Shown here in pieces: positions 51,044-59,705 of a stretch of 64,000 bases of DNA (its first letter is position 1; the number at the start of each line of letters is the position of its first letter). The notes beneath the pieces were generated by a model. That model was not told where the DNA came from and did not search any database. It was given only the letters and a program-made list of their open reading frames with translations. The position numbers were made by a program, and so were the translations under genes. This DNA comes from Marinobacter panjinensis (GTDB taxonomy: Bacteria; Pseudomonadota; Gammaproteobacteria; Pseudomonadales; Oleiphilaceae): assembly GCF_005298175.1 (NCBI RefSeq), contig NZ_SZYH01000002.1, forward strand, positions 1 to 64,000. Reading direction: 5' to 3'.

Positions 51044-51832
51044 ATGAATTTCGAAAAATTATTGGAAGTGGCCGCAGGCGATGGCGAAGTAACCATTCCG
51101 TCTTCGTGGGCACAGGGCCGGGCCTCCTTTGGCGGTGTGAGTGCAGCGCTTGTGTTTGACCGGATGGCGAATGTTGTCGCGCCTGGCCGGCCGCTCAGGT
51201 CCATGCAGGTGTCTTTTGTGGGCCCGGTAACGCCGGAGGAGCCTGCGACGGTCAAGGCCGAACTTCTGCGTGAAGGTAAGGCTGTCAGCCAGGTGTTGGG
51301 GCGCATTGTTCAGGGTGGTGAGCCCAGGCTGATGGTTCTTGCCAGTTTTGGTGGCGACAGGGATTCGGAAGTGCAGGTGGACGCCTTGCCAGCGCCGGAC
51401 GCGACACCGGTAGACCAATGTAGCGGACTGGATTATATCAAGGGGGTTACTCCCGAATTTATCCAGCAGATTGAGATGCGCTGGGCTTTTGGTAATCTGC
51501 CGTTCAGTGGCAAGGGTGGCCGCGAGCTTGGTGGCTGGATGCAGTTCAGGAAGACTCCGGAAACCTTTTCAGACGCCCACATCATTGCCCTCGTTGATGC
51601 CTGGCCGCCTGCTGTTTTGCCCTATGTGAAAGGCCGGGTAAAAACCAGTTCCCTGACTTGGGCACTTGATATCGTGCATCCCAGGCCAGTTCTGGAGCCA
51701 GGAGACTGGCTGCTGTACAAGGCGACGATTGATGAAGCAAGTTCAGGGTACGGCCACACTTATGCGGGGATCTGGACCGCACGCGGAGAGCTGGTAGCCC
51801 TTAGTCGGCAAACGGTAACGGTCTTTGGATAA
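51044..51832 (+). CDS. TesB-like acyl-CoA thioesterase (double hotdog)
   Basis: 262 residues from ATG 51044 (AAGGCAAG upstream; TTG 51041 in frame). The N-terminal hotdog has GRASFGGVSAALVFDRMA and RPLRSMQVSFVGPVTP; the C-terminal hotdog has GGWMQFRKTP, LVDAWPPAVLP and SLTWALDIVHP, ending with SGYGHTYAGIWTARGELVALSRQTVTVFG. Family members hydrolyse medium- or long-chain acyl-CoA; the physiological substrate is not known. Confidence 0.88.
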   Translation: MNFEKLLEVAAGDGEVTIPSSWAQGRASFGGVSAALVFDRMANVVAPGRPLRSMQVSFVGPVTPEEPATVKAELLREGKAVSQVLGRIVQGGEPRLMVLASFGGDRDSEVQVDALPAPDATPVDQCSGLDYIKGVTPEFIQQIEMRWAFGNLPFSGKGGRELGGWMQFRKTPETFSDAHIIALVDAWPPAVLPYVKGRVKTSSLTWALDIVHPRPVLEPGDWLLYKATIDEASSGYGHTYAGIWTARGELVALSRQTVTVFG

Positions 51833-51877
51833 CGATAATACCAACGGCCATCCCTGTCTTTGAGGTAAGGAATCCCC

Positions 51878-53032
51878 GTGAAACCCGTCGAAACGATGAA
51901 AGTGCTGGTGGCCAGCGTGATCGCGGTTGTGGTCATGGTGGGTATTGCCCGCTTCTCCTATACACCGATGATTCCCGAGATGGTCGGCGCGCTTGGTCTG
52001 AGCACTTCCGTAGTGGGCATGCTGGCAACGGTAAATTACGCCGGTTACCTGACCGGCGCTTTGCTGATCACCCGGATCAGCGATCTCGGGCTAAAAGTGC
52101 GGCTTTACCAGCTCGGGCTTGTTGTGGCAGTGATTTCAACGGTTCTTATGGGGTACACCACCAATGTGTGGTTGTGGTTCATTTTGCGGTTCATTTCCGG
52201 GCTCAGCACCTCAGCAGGCATGTTGCTGGGGGCAGGTCTGCTGATGAGCTGGCTGATCAGGAACAATCAGAAGTCCGAGCTGGGGGTTTTCTTTTCTGGC
52301 ATCGGTCTCGGGATTGTTCTTACTGCGGTGGTGGCCGAGCTGATCAAAGATGCCTTTACCTGGGATACCCAGTGGGTGATTTACGGGTTGGTGGCGTTAG
52401 TGCTGGTGGTTCCCGCCTGGCGCTGGATGCCGGACTACAGGGCCTGCGCCTTGCCGCAAACCGCGGGCAAAGCTGCAGGGAATGAGCGGAGCCGCTTCAT
52501 TCGCATACTGCAGCTGGCCTATTTTTGCGCGGGGGTGGGCTATGTGGTGACAGCCACCTTCCTGGTGGCTATCGCGGAGTCAATGCCGCAGCTCAAGGGT
52601 CACGGCTGGCTGATCTGGCTGATTGTAGGTCTCGCTGCCACACCGGCCTGCTGGCTGTGGGATGTGTTCTCGCGTCGGTGGGGTCAGTGGCTGGCGTTGT
52701 ATCTGGCATACACGCTTAACGCCGTCAGTATCGTGATGCTGATCGTCAATGCCGATATGGTCAGCGTAATGCTCAGCGCCGTGATCTATGGCGCCAGCTT
52801 TATCGGTATTGTCAGCATGATGCTGGCGATGGTGGGGCGTGTTTTCCCGGAGAATCCATCCCGGCCGATGAGCCGGCTAACGTTCAGCTATGGCATAGCC
52901 CAGATGCTGGCGCCTGCTGTTGTAGGTTACCTGGCCGATGTGGAAGGTAATTACACCAACGGGCTCTGGCTAACCCTGGCTGTGATGGCGCTCGGTGTGG
53001 TGATGCTGCACCTGGCACGTAAAATGGAATAA
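51878..53032 (+). CDS. YbfB/YjiJ family MFS transporter
   Basis: 384 residues from GTG 51878 (TGAGGTAAGG upstream), twelve predicted membrane spans. GIARFSYTPMIPEMV near the N-terminus and TVNYAGYLTGALL in the second span are hallmarks of this MFS subfamily. The substrate is unknown. It follows the thioesterase by 45 bases and is convergent to the PaaX-type gene. Confidence 0.88.
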   Translation: MKPVETMKVLVASVIAVVVMVGIARFSYTPMIPEMVGALGLSTSVVGMLATVNYAGYLTGALLITRISDLGLKVRLYQLGLVVAVISTVLMGYTTNVWLWFILRFISGLSTSAGMLLGAGLLMSWLIRNNQKSELGVFFSGIGLGIVLTAVVAELIKDAFTWDTQWVIYGLVALVLVVPAWRWMPDYRACALPQTAGKAAGNERSRFIRILQLAYFCAGVGYVVTATFLVAIAESMPQLKGHGWLIWLIVGLAATPACWLWDVFSRRWGQWLALYLAYTLNAVSIVMLIVNADMVSVMLSAVIYGASFIGIVSMMLAMVGRVFPENPSRPMSRLTFSYGIAQMLAPAVVGYLADVEGNYTNGLWLTLAVMALGVVMLHLARKME

Positions 53033-53097
53033 CGGGGGCAGGATGCATCTGCGAGCTCCCCGCAATAGCGGCCGAAGTAATCGGATTCGGAACGCCT

Positions 53098-54060
53098 TTA
53101 TTCCATTTCCGGCAGGGTTTCGGTAAAACTCCCCGTGTCGCGCAGACCTCCGAAGCGTTTATAGAACTTCTCACCGGGCCCTGGCAGAGGGCCGGAAGCA
53201 TTCTCCAGAGTCTCGTCCAGCCACTGCTCGGCGCGCACATAGATCTGACGGTAAAGGTTGCGACAAAGCTGCTTGGCGCTGCGGCCCTCCCAGTCCCCCG
53301 GTAACAGTTCATCGGGCAGCAGGGGGTCACGAAGCAATATCTTGCGATACTCGTGGATCAGCAGGATCCGCAGAAGCAGACATTCCTCCGGGTTAAGGGT
53401 GTCCTCAGACTGAAGCTCCCGCCACAAAGGGCGGAACTGTTTCAGAAAGCGCCTGTAACGACCCCCGAGTTCATCCAGGTTCCAGCTTTCGCGAACCTGT
53501 AGGCGAAGTGCTCTGGGGCTCTTCTGCTCCATGGGCATGGTCTGCATCACGATGGTGTCGTCCACGGCACCCCATTCCTGCAGCATGGGCATCAGTTCGT
53601 TGCGGGTAAACCTCGGGTGCTCCATCAGCCCCGGGGCCATACTGCCAAAGCTGAGCCACTTCAGTTCTTCCCTGACTTTCTGACGAAGTTCCGGAGCCAG
53701 CTGATTCAGGTAGACAAGGCACCAGCTGCCGTTCCACTCCGCCGTATCGAGATTGTAAACATGCTGAAAGGCCTGCTCGAACCGACGCAGGCCGGGGCCG
53801 GTGAGGCTGTAATAACTGCAGCGCCCGACCTTTTCGGTTTGCAGCCATGACTCCTGAACCAGGCGATACACCGAGGTGCGTACCAGACGCTGACTGATGC
53901 CCATGGGTTCTACCAGTTTCATCAGGCTGCCAAGCCAGACATTGCCGCCGCGGGGGACGATGGCGTCGCCATAGATGGTAATGATGAGAGAGCCGGCACG
54001 GAGTGGCCGTTTCTTCTGGAAGTTTTTGACGAGCAGTTCGAGCTGGTTTTTTGCAGTCAT
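53098..54060 (-). CDS. PaaX family transcriptional repressor
   Basis: 320 residues from ATG 54060 (MTAKNQLELLVKNFQ; the longer frame to 54087 lacks support). N-terminal winged helix: RAGSLIITIYGDAIVPRGGNVWLGSLMKLVEPMGISQRLVRTSVYRLVQESWL. The middle and C-terminal PaaX domains follow (WCLVYL..., LLRILLIHEYRKILLRDPLLPDELLPGDWEGRSAK). Classic PaaX senses phenylacetyl-CoA. No paa catabolic genes are in the window; the divergent ABC operon is the likely target. Confidence 0.92.
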   Translation of the reverse strand: MTAKNQLELLVKNFQKKRPLRAGSLIITIYGDAIVPRGGNVWLGSLMKLVEPMGISQRLVRTSVYRLVQESWLQTEKVGRCSYYSLTGPGLRRFEQAFQHVYNLDTAEWNGSWCLVYLNQLAPELRQKVREELKWLSFGSMAPGLMEHPRFTRNELMPMLQEWGAVDDTIVMQTMPMEQKSPRALRLQVRESWNLDELGGRYRRFLKQFRPLWRELQSEDTLNPEECLLLRILLIHEYRKILLRDPLLPDELLPGDWEGRSAKQLCRNLYRQIYVRAEQWLDETLENASGPLPGPGEKFYKRFGGLRDTGSFTETLPEME

Positions 54061-54367
54061 GGCCCTGGGTTCGCAAATAAGAATCAATGAAACACGCTGC
54101 GCGTATTATGCGGGTCTTACGTGTCAGGTAAAGACTTGTCTCTCTGATTGCCGTGCTGGCGGGTTGCGTCAGCGTCAGCTTTACTGAAAGAGCCTTGGCC
54201 GGACCCCCTGAAATCGGTTGACATGGAAGTTATGATACAATAACTTCGTTTGATATTCGTCAATGGTATCGAATTTTACCGGGAGCGAAGAAAACAGGAC
54301 TGGTGTGATCAAGGATGAAGTAACAAAACATACTCAAGCCCCTGCACAATTCGGGAGAACAAAAACA
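54061..54367. other. Divergent regulatory region paaX-like / livK-like
   Basis: 307 bases. It holds the candidate operator and promoter at 54218-54247 and a long leader to the substrate-binding protein gene. No additional gene was found; the open frame running from 54263 is only an extension of the livK-like gene. Confidence 0.6.
54218..54247 (+). promoter_or_regulatory. livK-operon promoter overlapped by an inverted repeat
   Basis: TTGACA (54218-54223) is a perfect -35; at 17 bases TAACTT (54241-54246) is a moderate -10. The perfect repeat GAAGTTAT-GATACA-ATAACTTC (54226-54247) covers the spacer and -10, placing it ideally for repression by the divergently encoded PaaX-type protein. Confidence 0.55.
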
Positions 54368-55525
54368 ATGCTTAAAACTATGATGCGTCGCGCAGGAAAA
54401 TGCGCAGCCGTTGCTGCTGCCGGTCTCATGATGATGAGTGCTCAGGCAGCTGAACCTATCAAAATCGGGTCGTTCCTGTCTGTCACGGGTCCCGCATCCT
54501 TCCTGGGCGACCCCGAGCTGAAAACGCTCGAGATGTACGTCGAAAAAATCAATGAAGAAGGCGGTGTTCTTGGGCGTCAGCTAGAGCTGATTCACTATGA
54601 CGACGTTGGCAATGCCTCTTCTGCCCGTAACTTCGCCAGTCGCCTGATCCGCTCGGATCAGGTTGATATCATCGTTGGTGGCAGCACCACCGGTGCCACC
54701 ATGGCTGCGGTACCTCTGATTGAGCAGGCTCAGGTTCCCTTCATTTCCCTGGCTGGTGCAGTGGTTATTACCACTCCGGTGAAGAAGTGGGTATTCAAGA
54801 CGCCTCAGTCTGACCGCATGGCGGCAGAGCGCATCCTGGCGGACATGAAAAACCGTGGTATCACCAAAATCGGCCTGATTTCCGGTACCGGTGGTTTTGG
54901 CAGTTCCGGCCGCACCCAGACTCTGGAAGTGGCAGAGAAGATGGGCATGGAAGTGGTGGCCGATGTCACCTACAGCGGATCTGATACAGACATGACCGCC
55001 CAGTTGACCAATATCCGTAACACGAAGGGTGTTGAGGCGGTTCTGAACTTCGGTTTCGGTCAGGGCCCGGCAATTGTGACCCGGAATTACGCCCAGCTGG
55101 GTATGGAACTTCCGTTCTATCAGTCCCACGGTGTTGCGTCTGACAGCTTCCTCGAACTGGCTGGCTCCTCTGCGGAAGGTCTGCGCCTGCCGGCATCTCC
55201 GCTGCTGGTTCCGGACTCCCTGCCGGAAGATGATCCCCAGAAAGAAGTGGTGCAGAACTACAAGGCGGAGTACGAGGCTCGTTGGGATTCCAAGGTTTCA
55301 ACCTTCGGTGCCTACGCATACGACGGGCTGATGCTGGCGGTTCGTGCCATCGAAGAAGCTGGCTCTACCGACCCTGCGGCTGTGCGCGATGCACTGGAGA
55401 ACATCAAGGGTTACGTTGGGGTCACCGGTGAGTTCAATATGTCTCCGGAAGACCACAATGGCCTTGATGCAGATTCCTTCCGCATTCTGGAAGTCCAGAA
55501 CGGCGAATGGAAACTGATTGACTGA
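54368..55525 (+). CDS. Liv-type ABC transporter substrate-binding protein
   Basis: 385 residues from ATG 54368 (GGGAGAAC upstream). A Sec signal peptide (MLKTMMRRAGKCAAVAAAGL through AQA about residue 28) exports it to the periplasm. The Peripla_BP_6 domain starts IKIGSFLSVTGPASFLGDPELKTLEMYVEKIN, as in branched-chain amino-acid, amide and aromatic-acid binding proteins. The ligand cannot be read from sequence; the PaaX and aromatic aminotransferase neighbours point to an aromatic compound. Confidence 0.9.
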   Translation: MLKTMMRRAGKCAAVAAAGLMMMSAQAAEPIKIGSFLSVTGPASFLGDPELKTLEMYVEKINEEGGVLGRQLELIHYDDVGNASSARNFASRLIRSDQVDIIVGGSTTGATMAAVPLIEQAQVPFISLAGAVVITTPVKKWVFKTPQSDRMAAERILADMKNRGITKIGLISGTGGFGSSGRTQTLEVAEKMGMEVVADVTYSGSDTDMTAQLTNIRNTKGVEAVLNFGFGQGPAIVTRNYAQLGMELPFYQSHGVASDSFLELAGSSAEGLRLPASPLLVPDSLPEDDPQKEVVQNYKAEYEARWDSKVSTFGAYAYDGLMLAVRAIEEAGSTDPAAVRDALENIKGYVGVTGEFNMSPEDHNGLDADSFRILEVQNGEWKLID

Positions 55526-55545
55526 TATCCCTTTCACCTGTCTCG

Positions 55546-55582
55546 CGGTTGGCGGCTGTCCTTTCGGATAAGTCGCCAGCCG
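55546..55582 (+). other. Intercistronic hairpin after the binding-protein gene
   Basis: CGGTTGGCG (55546-55554) pairs with CGCCAGCCG (55574-55582) with one G-U, and a partial inner stem. There is no T run. Such hairpins often protect the upstream mRNA, giving more binding protein than membrane subunits. Confidence 0.55.
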
Positions 55583-55604
55583 ATGTTCGACCGGAACCAC
55601 CGCT

Positions 55605-56480
55605 ATGCTCGCAGAATTCTTACAGTACCTGTTCACCGGGATAACTATCGGTGCGACCTACGCCCTGATAGCCCTCGGTTTTACCCTGATTTACAACGCC
55701 AGCCATGTCATCAACTTTGCCCAGGGCGAATTCCTGATGATAGGAGGCATGGCGACAGTTTCCCTGACGGCCATGGGAGTACCCATGGTGCTTGCGGTCG
55801 TGCTGGCGGTCATTCTGGCCGGTGTGCTGGGGATTGCCCTTCAACGACTGGCCATTGCACCGGCCAAGCAGGCCGATGTAGTTACCCTGATTATCATCAC
55901 CATCGGTGCATCCATCTTTATTCGTGGTATTGCCCAGGTGGTTTGGGGCAAGCAGTACCATGTTATGCAGAATTTCAGCACCAATGAGCCGATCGAGGTA
56001 TTTGGTGCGGTTCTGAACAGCCAGAGCCTCTGGGTTCTGGGAATCGGCGCGATAATGGTAGTCGGTCTGGTGTTGTTCTTCACCAAAACGCTCATAGGCA
56101 AGGCCATTTTGGCAACTTCCATGAACAAGGAAGCGGCGCGCCTGGTGGGTATCCGCACCCAGATGGTGTTGATGCTGGCCTTCATGGTGTCTGCGTTGCT
56201 GGGTTCTGTGGCCGGTATTGTGGTGGCACCTATCACCTTCACCTCTTATGACATCGGCATCATCCTGGGTCTGAAAGGTTTTGTCGCGGCCGCTATCGGT
56301 GGCCTGGGCAGCGGTGTGGGTGCGGTTGTCGGTGGCCTTGCCCTTGGAATTGTTGAGGCCATGGCGGCCGGTTATATCTCTTCCGATTACAAGGATGCGG
56401 TCGCATTTTCCATGATTCTGCTGGTGCTCTTCTTCATGCCCCGCGGACTCTTCGGTGCCAAAGTCGTGGAGCGTGTCTGA
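55605..56480 (+). CDS. Liv-type ABC transporter permease (LivH-like)
   Basis: 291 residues, about eight membrane spans. FTGITIGATYALIALGFTLIYNASHVINFAQGEFLMIGG is the typical LivH start, and AAIGGLGSGVGAVVGGLALGIVE the EAA-like coupling region. It forms the inner-membrane channel with the LivM-like protein, whose gene starts at the stop codon (TGATG). Confidence 0.93.
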   Translation: MLAEFLQYLFTGITIGATYALIALGFTLIYNASHVINFAQGEFLMIGGMATVSLTAMGVPMVLAVVLAVILAGVLGIALQRLAIAPAKQADVVTLIIITIGASIFIRGIAQVVWGKQYHVMQNFSTNEPIEVFGAVLNSQSLWVLGIGAIMVVGLVLFFTKTLIGKAILATSMNKEAARLVGIRTQMVLMLAFMVSALLGSVAGIVVAPITFTSYDIGIILGLKGFVAAAIGGLGSGVGAVVGGLALGIVEAMAAGYISSDYKDAVAFSMILLVLFFMPRGLFGAKVVERV

Positions 56481-57487
56481 TGTTGAATCGTTTTATGCAG
56501 TCGCGTCTCCGGGGCCTGATGGTCCTCACACTGATCCTTCTTGTTCTGCCGGCTTTTCTGAGCAACCCCTTTCACTATGAGCTGGCTACCCAGATAGCCA
56601 TTATTGCCGCTACGGTGGTCGGCCTGAACCTGTTGGTAGGCTTTGCGGGGCAGATCAGCCTTGGTCACGCCGGGTTTTTTGGTCTCGGTGCCTACTTCAC
56701 AGGGATAGCCACGGGAACCTATGGCTGGCCGTCTGTGCCGGCGCTGCTGGTAGGTGCCGCCGTTGTTGGTATTATTGCCTGGGTTGTCGGGCGTCCGATT
56801 CTGCGTCTTAAAGGGCACTACCTTTCCATGGCGACCCTTGCAGTGGGTTTTATTATTGCCATTATCCTGAACAACGAACGGGCTATTACCGGTGGCCCCG
56901 ATGGTATGCCGGTCCCGGCTTTTGAGGTGTTTGGCTGGGAGCTCAGTTCATTTGGCGCATACTCATTATTCGGGCTGGAGATTTCCGGCGTTCAGGCTTG
57001 GTATATGTTTGCCAGTGCTGTTCTTCTCGTGGCGGTCTGGTTTGCCCTGAACCTGATTGAATCTCCCATTGGCCGAGCTTTGCGTTCCGTGCATGGTTCG
57101 GAAGTGGCGGCCAGTGTCGTCGGCGTCAATACCGCGAAGTACAAGAGCCTCGTGTTCGTGATCTCTGCCATTTACGCCAGCCTGATGGGTGGCCTCTACG
57201 CTCACTTCCAGGGCTTTATCACGCCTGCAGTAGCAAGCTTCGAGTTCTCCATTCTCTTTATCACTATGGTCGTGCTCGGTGGCATGGGATCCACATTCGG
57301 TGTGATTCTCGGTGCCGTGGTGCTGAAGCTGTTGCCGCAGGTGCTGGCGGACTTCCAGGAACTCGAAACAGTCATGTTCGGCCTGATCCTGATGTTGACC
57401 ATGATCTTCATGCCCAAGGGGCTGTTACCAACGCTGACCGCAGTTGTTTCCAAAAGAATGCGCAAGAAAGCGGGAGGTGAGGCATGA
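56480..57487 (+). CDS. Liv-type ABC transporter permease (LivM-like)
   Basis: 335 residues, about ten membrane spans. NLLVGFAGQISLGHAGFFGLGAYF and the SPIGRALRSVHGSEVAASVVGVNTAKYK coupling helix region are characteristic. It overlaps the LivH-like gene by one base and the LivG-like gene by four. Confidence 0.93.
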   Translation: MLNRFMQSRLRGLMVLTLILLVLPAFLSNPFHYELATQIAIIAATVVGLNLLVGFAGQISLGHAGFFGLGAYFTGIATGTYGWPSVPALLVGAAVVGIIAWVVGRPILRLKGHYLSMATLAVGFIIAIILNNERAITGGPDGMPVPAFEVFGWELSSFGAYSLFGLEISGVQAWYMFASAVLLVAVWFALNLIESPIGRALRSVHGSEVAASVVGVNTAKYKSLVFVISAIYASLMGGLYAHFQGFITPAVASFEFSILFITMVVLGGMGSTFGVILGAVVLKLLPQVLADFQELETVMFGLILMLTMIFMPKGLLPTLTAVVSKRMRKKAGGEA

Positions 57488-58242
57488 CAGCTCTGGTTGA
57501 AGTCAAAGGGTTGGATAAGGCCTTTGGTGGTGTTCATGCGGTGGAAGGTGTCAGCTTCGCCGTGGAGGCGGGGCAGGTCTATTCTGTCATAGGCCCGAAC
57601 GGTGCCGGAAAAACCACGCTTTTCAACCTGATCACCGGGCTCTATATCCCCACCAAGGGTGAGATTCTGCTGAATGGTGAGAGTACCTCCAGGCTGGAAC
57701 CGAACCAACTTGCGGAACGGGGTATGTGCCGGACGTTTCAGCAGATGCAGATCTGTATGAACATGACCGCCATTGAGAATGTGATGCTCGGCCGGCACCT
57801 CCAGCTCAAGAGCAACCTGTTCACCACACTGTTCCGCTTGCCGGCTTTGCGCCGGGACGAGGAGTTTGCTTACAAGCGCGCCGCTGAACTTATGGAATAC
57901 GTGGGGTGTGGCGAGTACGTGGGCGCCGAAGCCTCTGCGATGTCCTACGGTGCGCTCAAGCGGCTGGAGATTGCCCGGGCCTTGGCGGCGGAACCCAAGG
58001 TCATCCTGCTGGATGAGCCGGCCGCAGGCCTGAACGCCACGGAGACCGCAGCCCTGGAAGACCTTATTCGGAAAATAGCGGATCAGGGCATAACCGTGAT
58101 GCTGGTTGAGCACGATATGAAACTGGTGATGGGGATATCCGACCGGTTGCTCGTACTTAACTATGGTCGCGTTTTGGCCGAAGGCACGCCCGAAGAAATC
58201 CGTCAGAACCCTGACGTTATCGCCGCCTATCTGGGTGGCTGA
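57484..58242 (+). CDS. Liv-type ABC transporter ATPase (LivG-like)
   Basis: 252 residues. Walker A GPNGAGKTT (about 39-47), CRTFQQMQICMNMTAIENVMLGRH, a signature variant MSYGALKRLEIARAL in place of LSGGQ, Walker B VILLDEPAAGLN and the switch HD in LVEHDMKLVM. It powers uptake together with the hemerythrin-fused LivF-like protein. Confidence 0.94.
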   Translation: MTALVEVKGLDKAFGGVHAVEGVSFAVEAGQVYSVIGPNGAGKTTLFNLITGLYIPTKGEILLNGESTSRLEPNQLAERGMCRTFQQMQICMNMTAIENVMLGRHLQLKSNLFTTLFRLPALRRDEEFAYKRAAELMEYVGCGEYVGAEASAMSYGALKRLEIARALAAEPKVILLDEPAAGLNATETAALEDLIRKIADQGITVMLVEHDMKLVMGISDRLLVLNYGRVLAEGTPEEIRQNPDVIAAYLGG

Positions 58243-58259
58243 GCAAGGAGACATTTCAC

Positions 58260-59624
58260 ATGAGCGAGCAACACACTGAAATGGCGCCTGCCCGGTCACG
58301 CAGTGAGCAGGCCGTCCGAATTATTGTGCACGAACATCAGGCGCTGTGGCGGATCCTCGATCTGCTGGATCAGCTACTGAGTGATATGAACGTCAACGAT
58401 CAGCGGCCGGATGAGCGGCTGGTCAAGACGATCTTTGATTACATTCAGCACTTCTCCCAACGGGTGCACAGTACGCCCACGGACATCGAGCTCTACAAGC
58501 GGCTCAGTGAGAAGTCCCCGGAAACAGCGCCCCTGCTTGAGAAGCTGGCCAAGGGCTATGTGATCGGGCATGAAAAGCTTCTTGAGTTGCGCGAGCTGCT
58601 GGCGGAATGCGAAGAACGCTGGCCGGAAGGTCGTGAGGAATTCAGTCATGCCCTGGCACGTTTCACGGAAGCCCTTCGCAAGCATATCCGCAAGGAAGAG
58701 GGCGTGGTTATTCCCCGGGCCCGGAAACTGCTGACCGAGGAAGACTGGCAGCAGATCATCGAAGCGCGGGATGTGGAAAACGACCCCTTGTTTGGTGAAC
58801 GGGTGCGGGAAGAGTTCCGGGAGCTGCGTCACCAGATTGTCAGTTACACACCGGAGAAATTCGGGGGGCTGGGTCTCAAGCACGCAGACCGGGTGACTGC
58901 GCCTCACGCAAAGCAGGAAATGCTGTCCATCAAGGGGCTTGTGACGTCCTATGGCCAGATTGAGGTTCTGCACGATGTGGACATCCATATCAACAGTGGC
59001 GAGATTGTCTCCCTGGTGGGCGCCAACGGAGCTGGCAAATCCACACTGCTGATGACGATCTCGGGGCTGCAGCCTACAGACCGTGGCGCGATCACCTTTG
59101 AGGGCAAGGATCTGGCGAAGATCCCCGCCGATCAGCGGGTGGCTGATGGCATTGTTCAGGTGCCGGAGGGGAGACAGGTGTTCAAGGACCTCAGTGTTCA
59201 TGACAACCTTTTGCTGGGCGCCTATACCCGTGGCAGGACGCCTGAGGTGATGGACGACCTGGAGCGCATGTACACCAAGTTCCCCATCCTTCGCCAGAAG
59301 CGCCACAACCTGGCCGGTGAGCTGTCCGGAGGTCAACAGCAAATGCTGGCCATGGGGCGGGCCCTGATGGCCAAGCCAAGGTTGTTGCTTATGGATGAGC
59401 CCAGCATGGGCCTGGCGCCGTTGATCATCGAAGAGATCTTCAACATCGTCAAGGAGCTGAAGGAAGAGGGCATCACCATCTTCCTGGTTGAGCAGAATGC
59501 GTCCCAGGCGCTGGCGTTGGCCGACCGTGGTTATGTGCTTGAAACCGGCAAGGTGGTAATTGAAGGCACTGGCCGTGAACTGCTCAGCAATGAGAAAGTT
59601 CGTGAAGCATACCTGGGTATGTGA
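58260..59624 (+). CDS. Hemerythrin domain fused to a LivF-like ABC ATPase
   Basis: 454 residues, where ordinary LivF has about 235. Residues 18-195 form a four-helix hemerythrin/HHE domain: HEH at 24-26, His70, HE at 104-105, His142 and Glu146/147. A linker (196-220) leads to a complete LivF: Walker A GANGAGKST (254-262), signature LSGGQQQ (355-361), Walker B LLLMDEPSMGLAP (375-387). In helix 2 the family pattern RVHHPKED reads RVHSTPTD, so some iron ligands may be missing. ATG 58920 (Met221) lies at the normal LivF start but its AGGAA is too close for efficient initiation. The domain may couple transport to oxygen, iron or redox state. Confidence 0.92.
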   Translation: MSEQHTEMAPARSRSEQAVRIIVHEHQALWRILDLLDQLLSDMNVNDQRPDERLVKTIFDYIQHFSQRVHSTPTDIELYKRLSEKSPETAPLLEKLAKGYVIGHEKLLELRELLAECEERWPEGREEFSHALARFTEALRKHIRKEEGVVIPRARKLLTEEDWQQIIEARDVENDPLFGERVREEFRELRHQIVSYTPEKFGGLGLKHADRVTAPHAKQEMLSIKGLVTSYGQIEVLHDVDIHINSGEIVSLVGANGAGKSTLLMTISGLQPTDRGAITFEGKDLAKIPADQRVADGIVQVPEGRQVFKDLSVHDNLLLGAYTRGRTPEVMDDLERMYTKFPILRQKRHNLAGELSGGQQQMLAMGRALMAKPRLLLMDEPSMGLAPLIIEEIFNIVKELKEEGITIFLVEQNASQALALADRGYVLETGKVVIEGTGRELLSNEKVREAYLGM

Positions 59625-59641
59625 TGTTCCAGGTTCGGACC

Positions 59642-59677
59642 ACACAAAGCGCCGCACATTGCGGGGCTTTGTGTTTC
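59642..59677. terminator. Terminator-like hairpin between convergent operons
   Basis: ACACAAAGC (59642-59650) pairs with GCTTTGTGT (59666-59674), with an inner CCGC/GCGG stem, and a short T run. It lies between the LivF fusion and the NSS transporter. Confidence 0.6.
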
Positions 59678-59705
59678 ACGACCAGTGGACTTTTGAGGGG
59701 TTCTG

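Noticed and set aside
57202..59657. Two long minus-strand open frames (about 365 and 427 residues)
   Set aside because: They are antisense to livM/livG and to the hemerythrin-LivF gene, which have intact motifs; the mirror translations have no recognisable domain.
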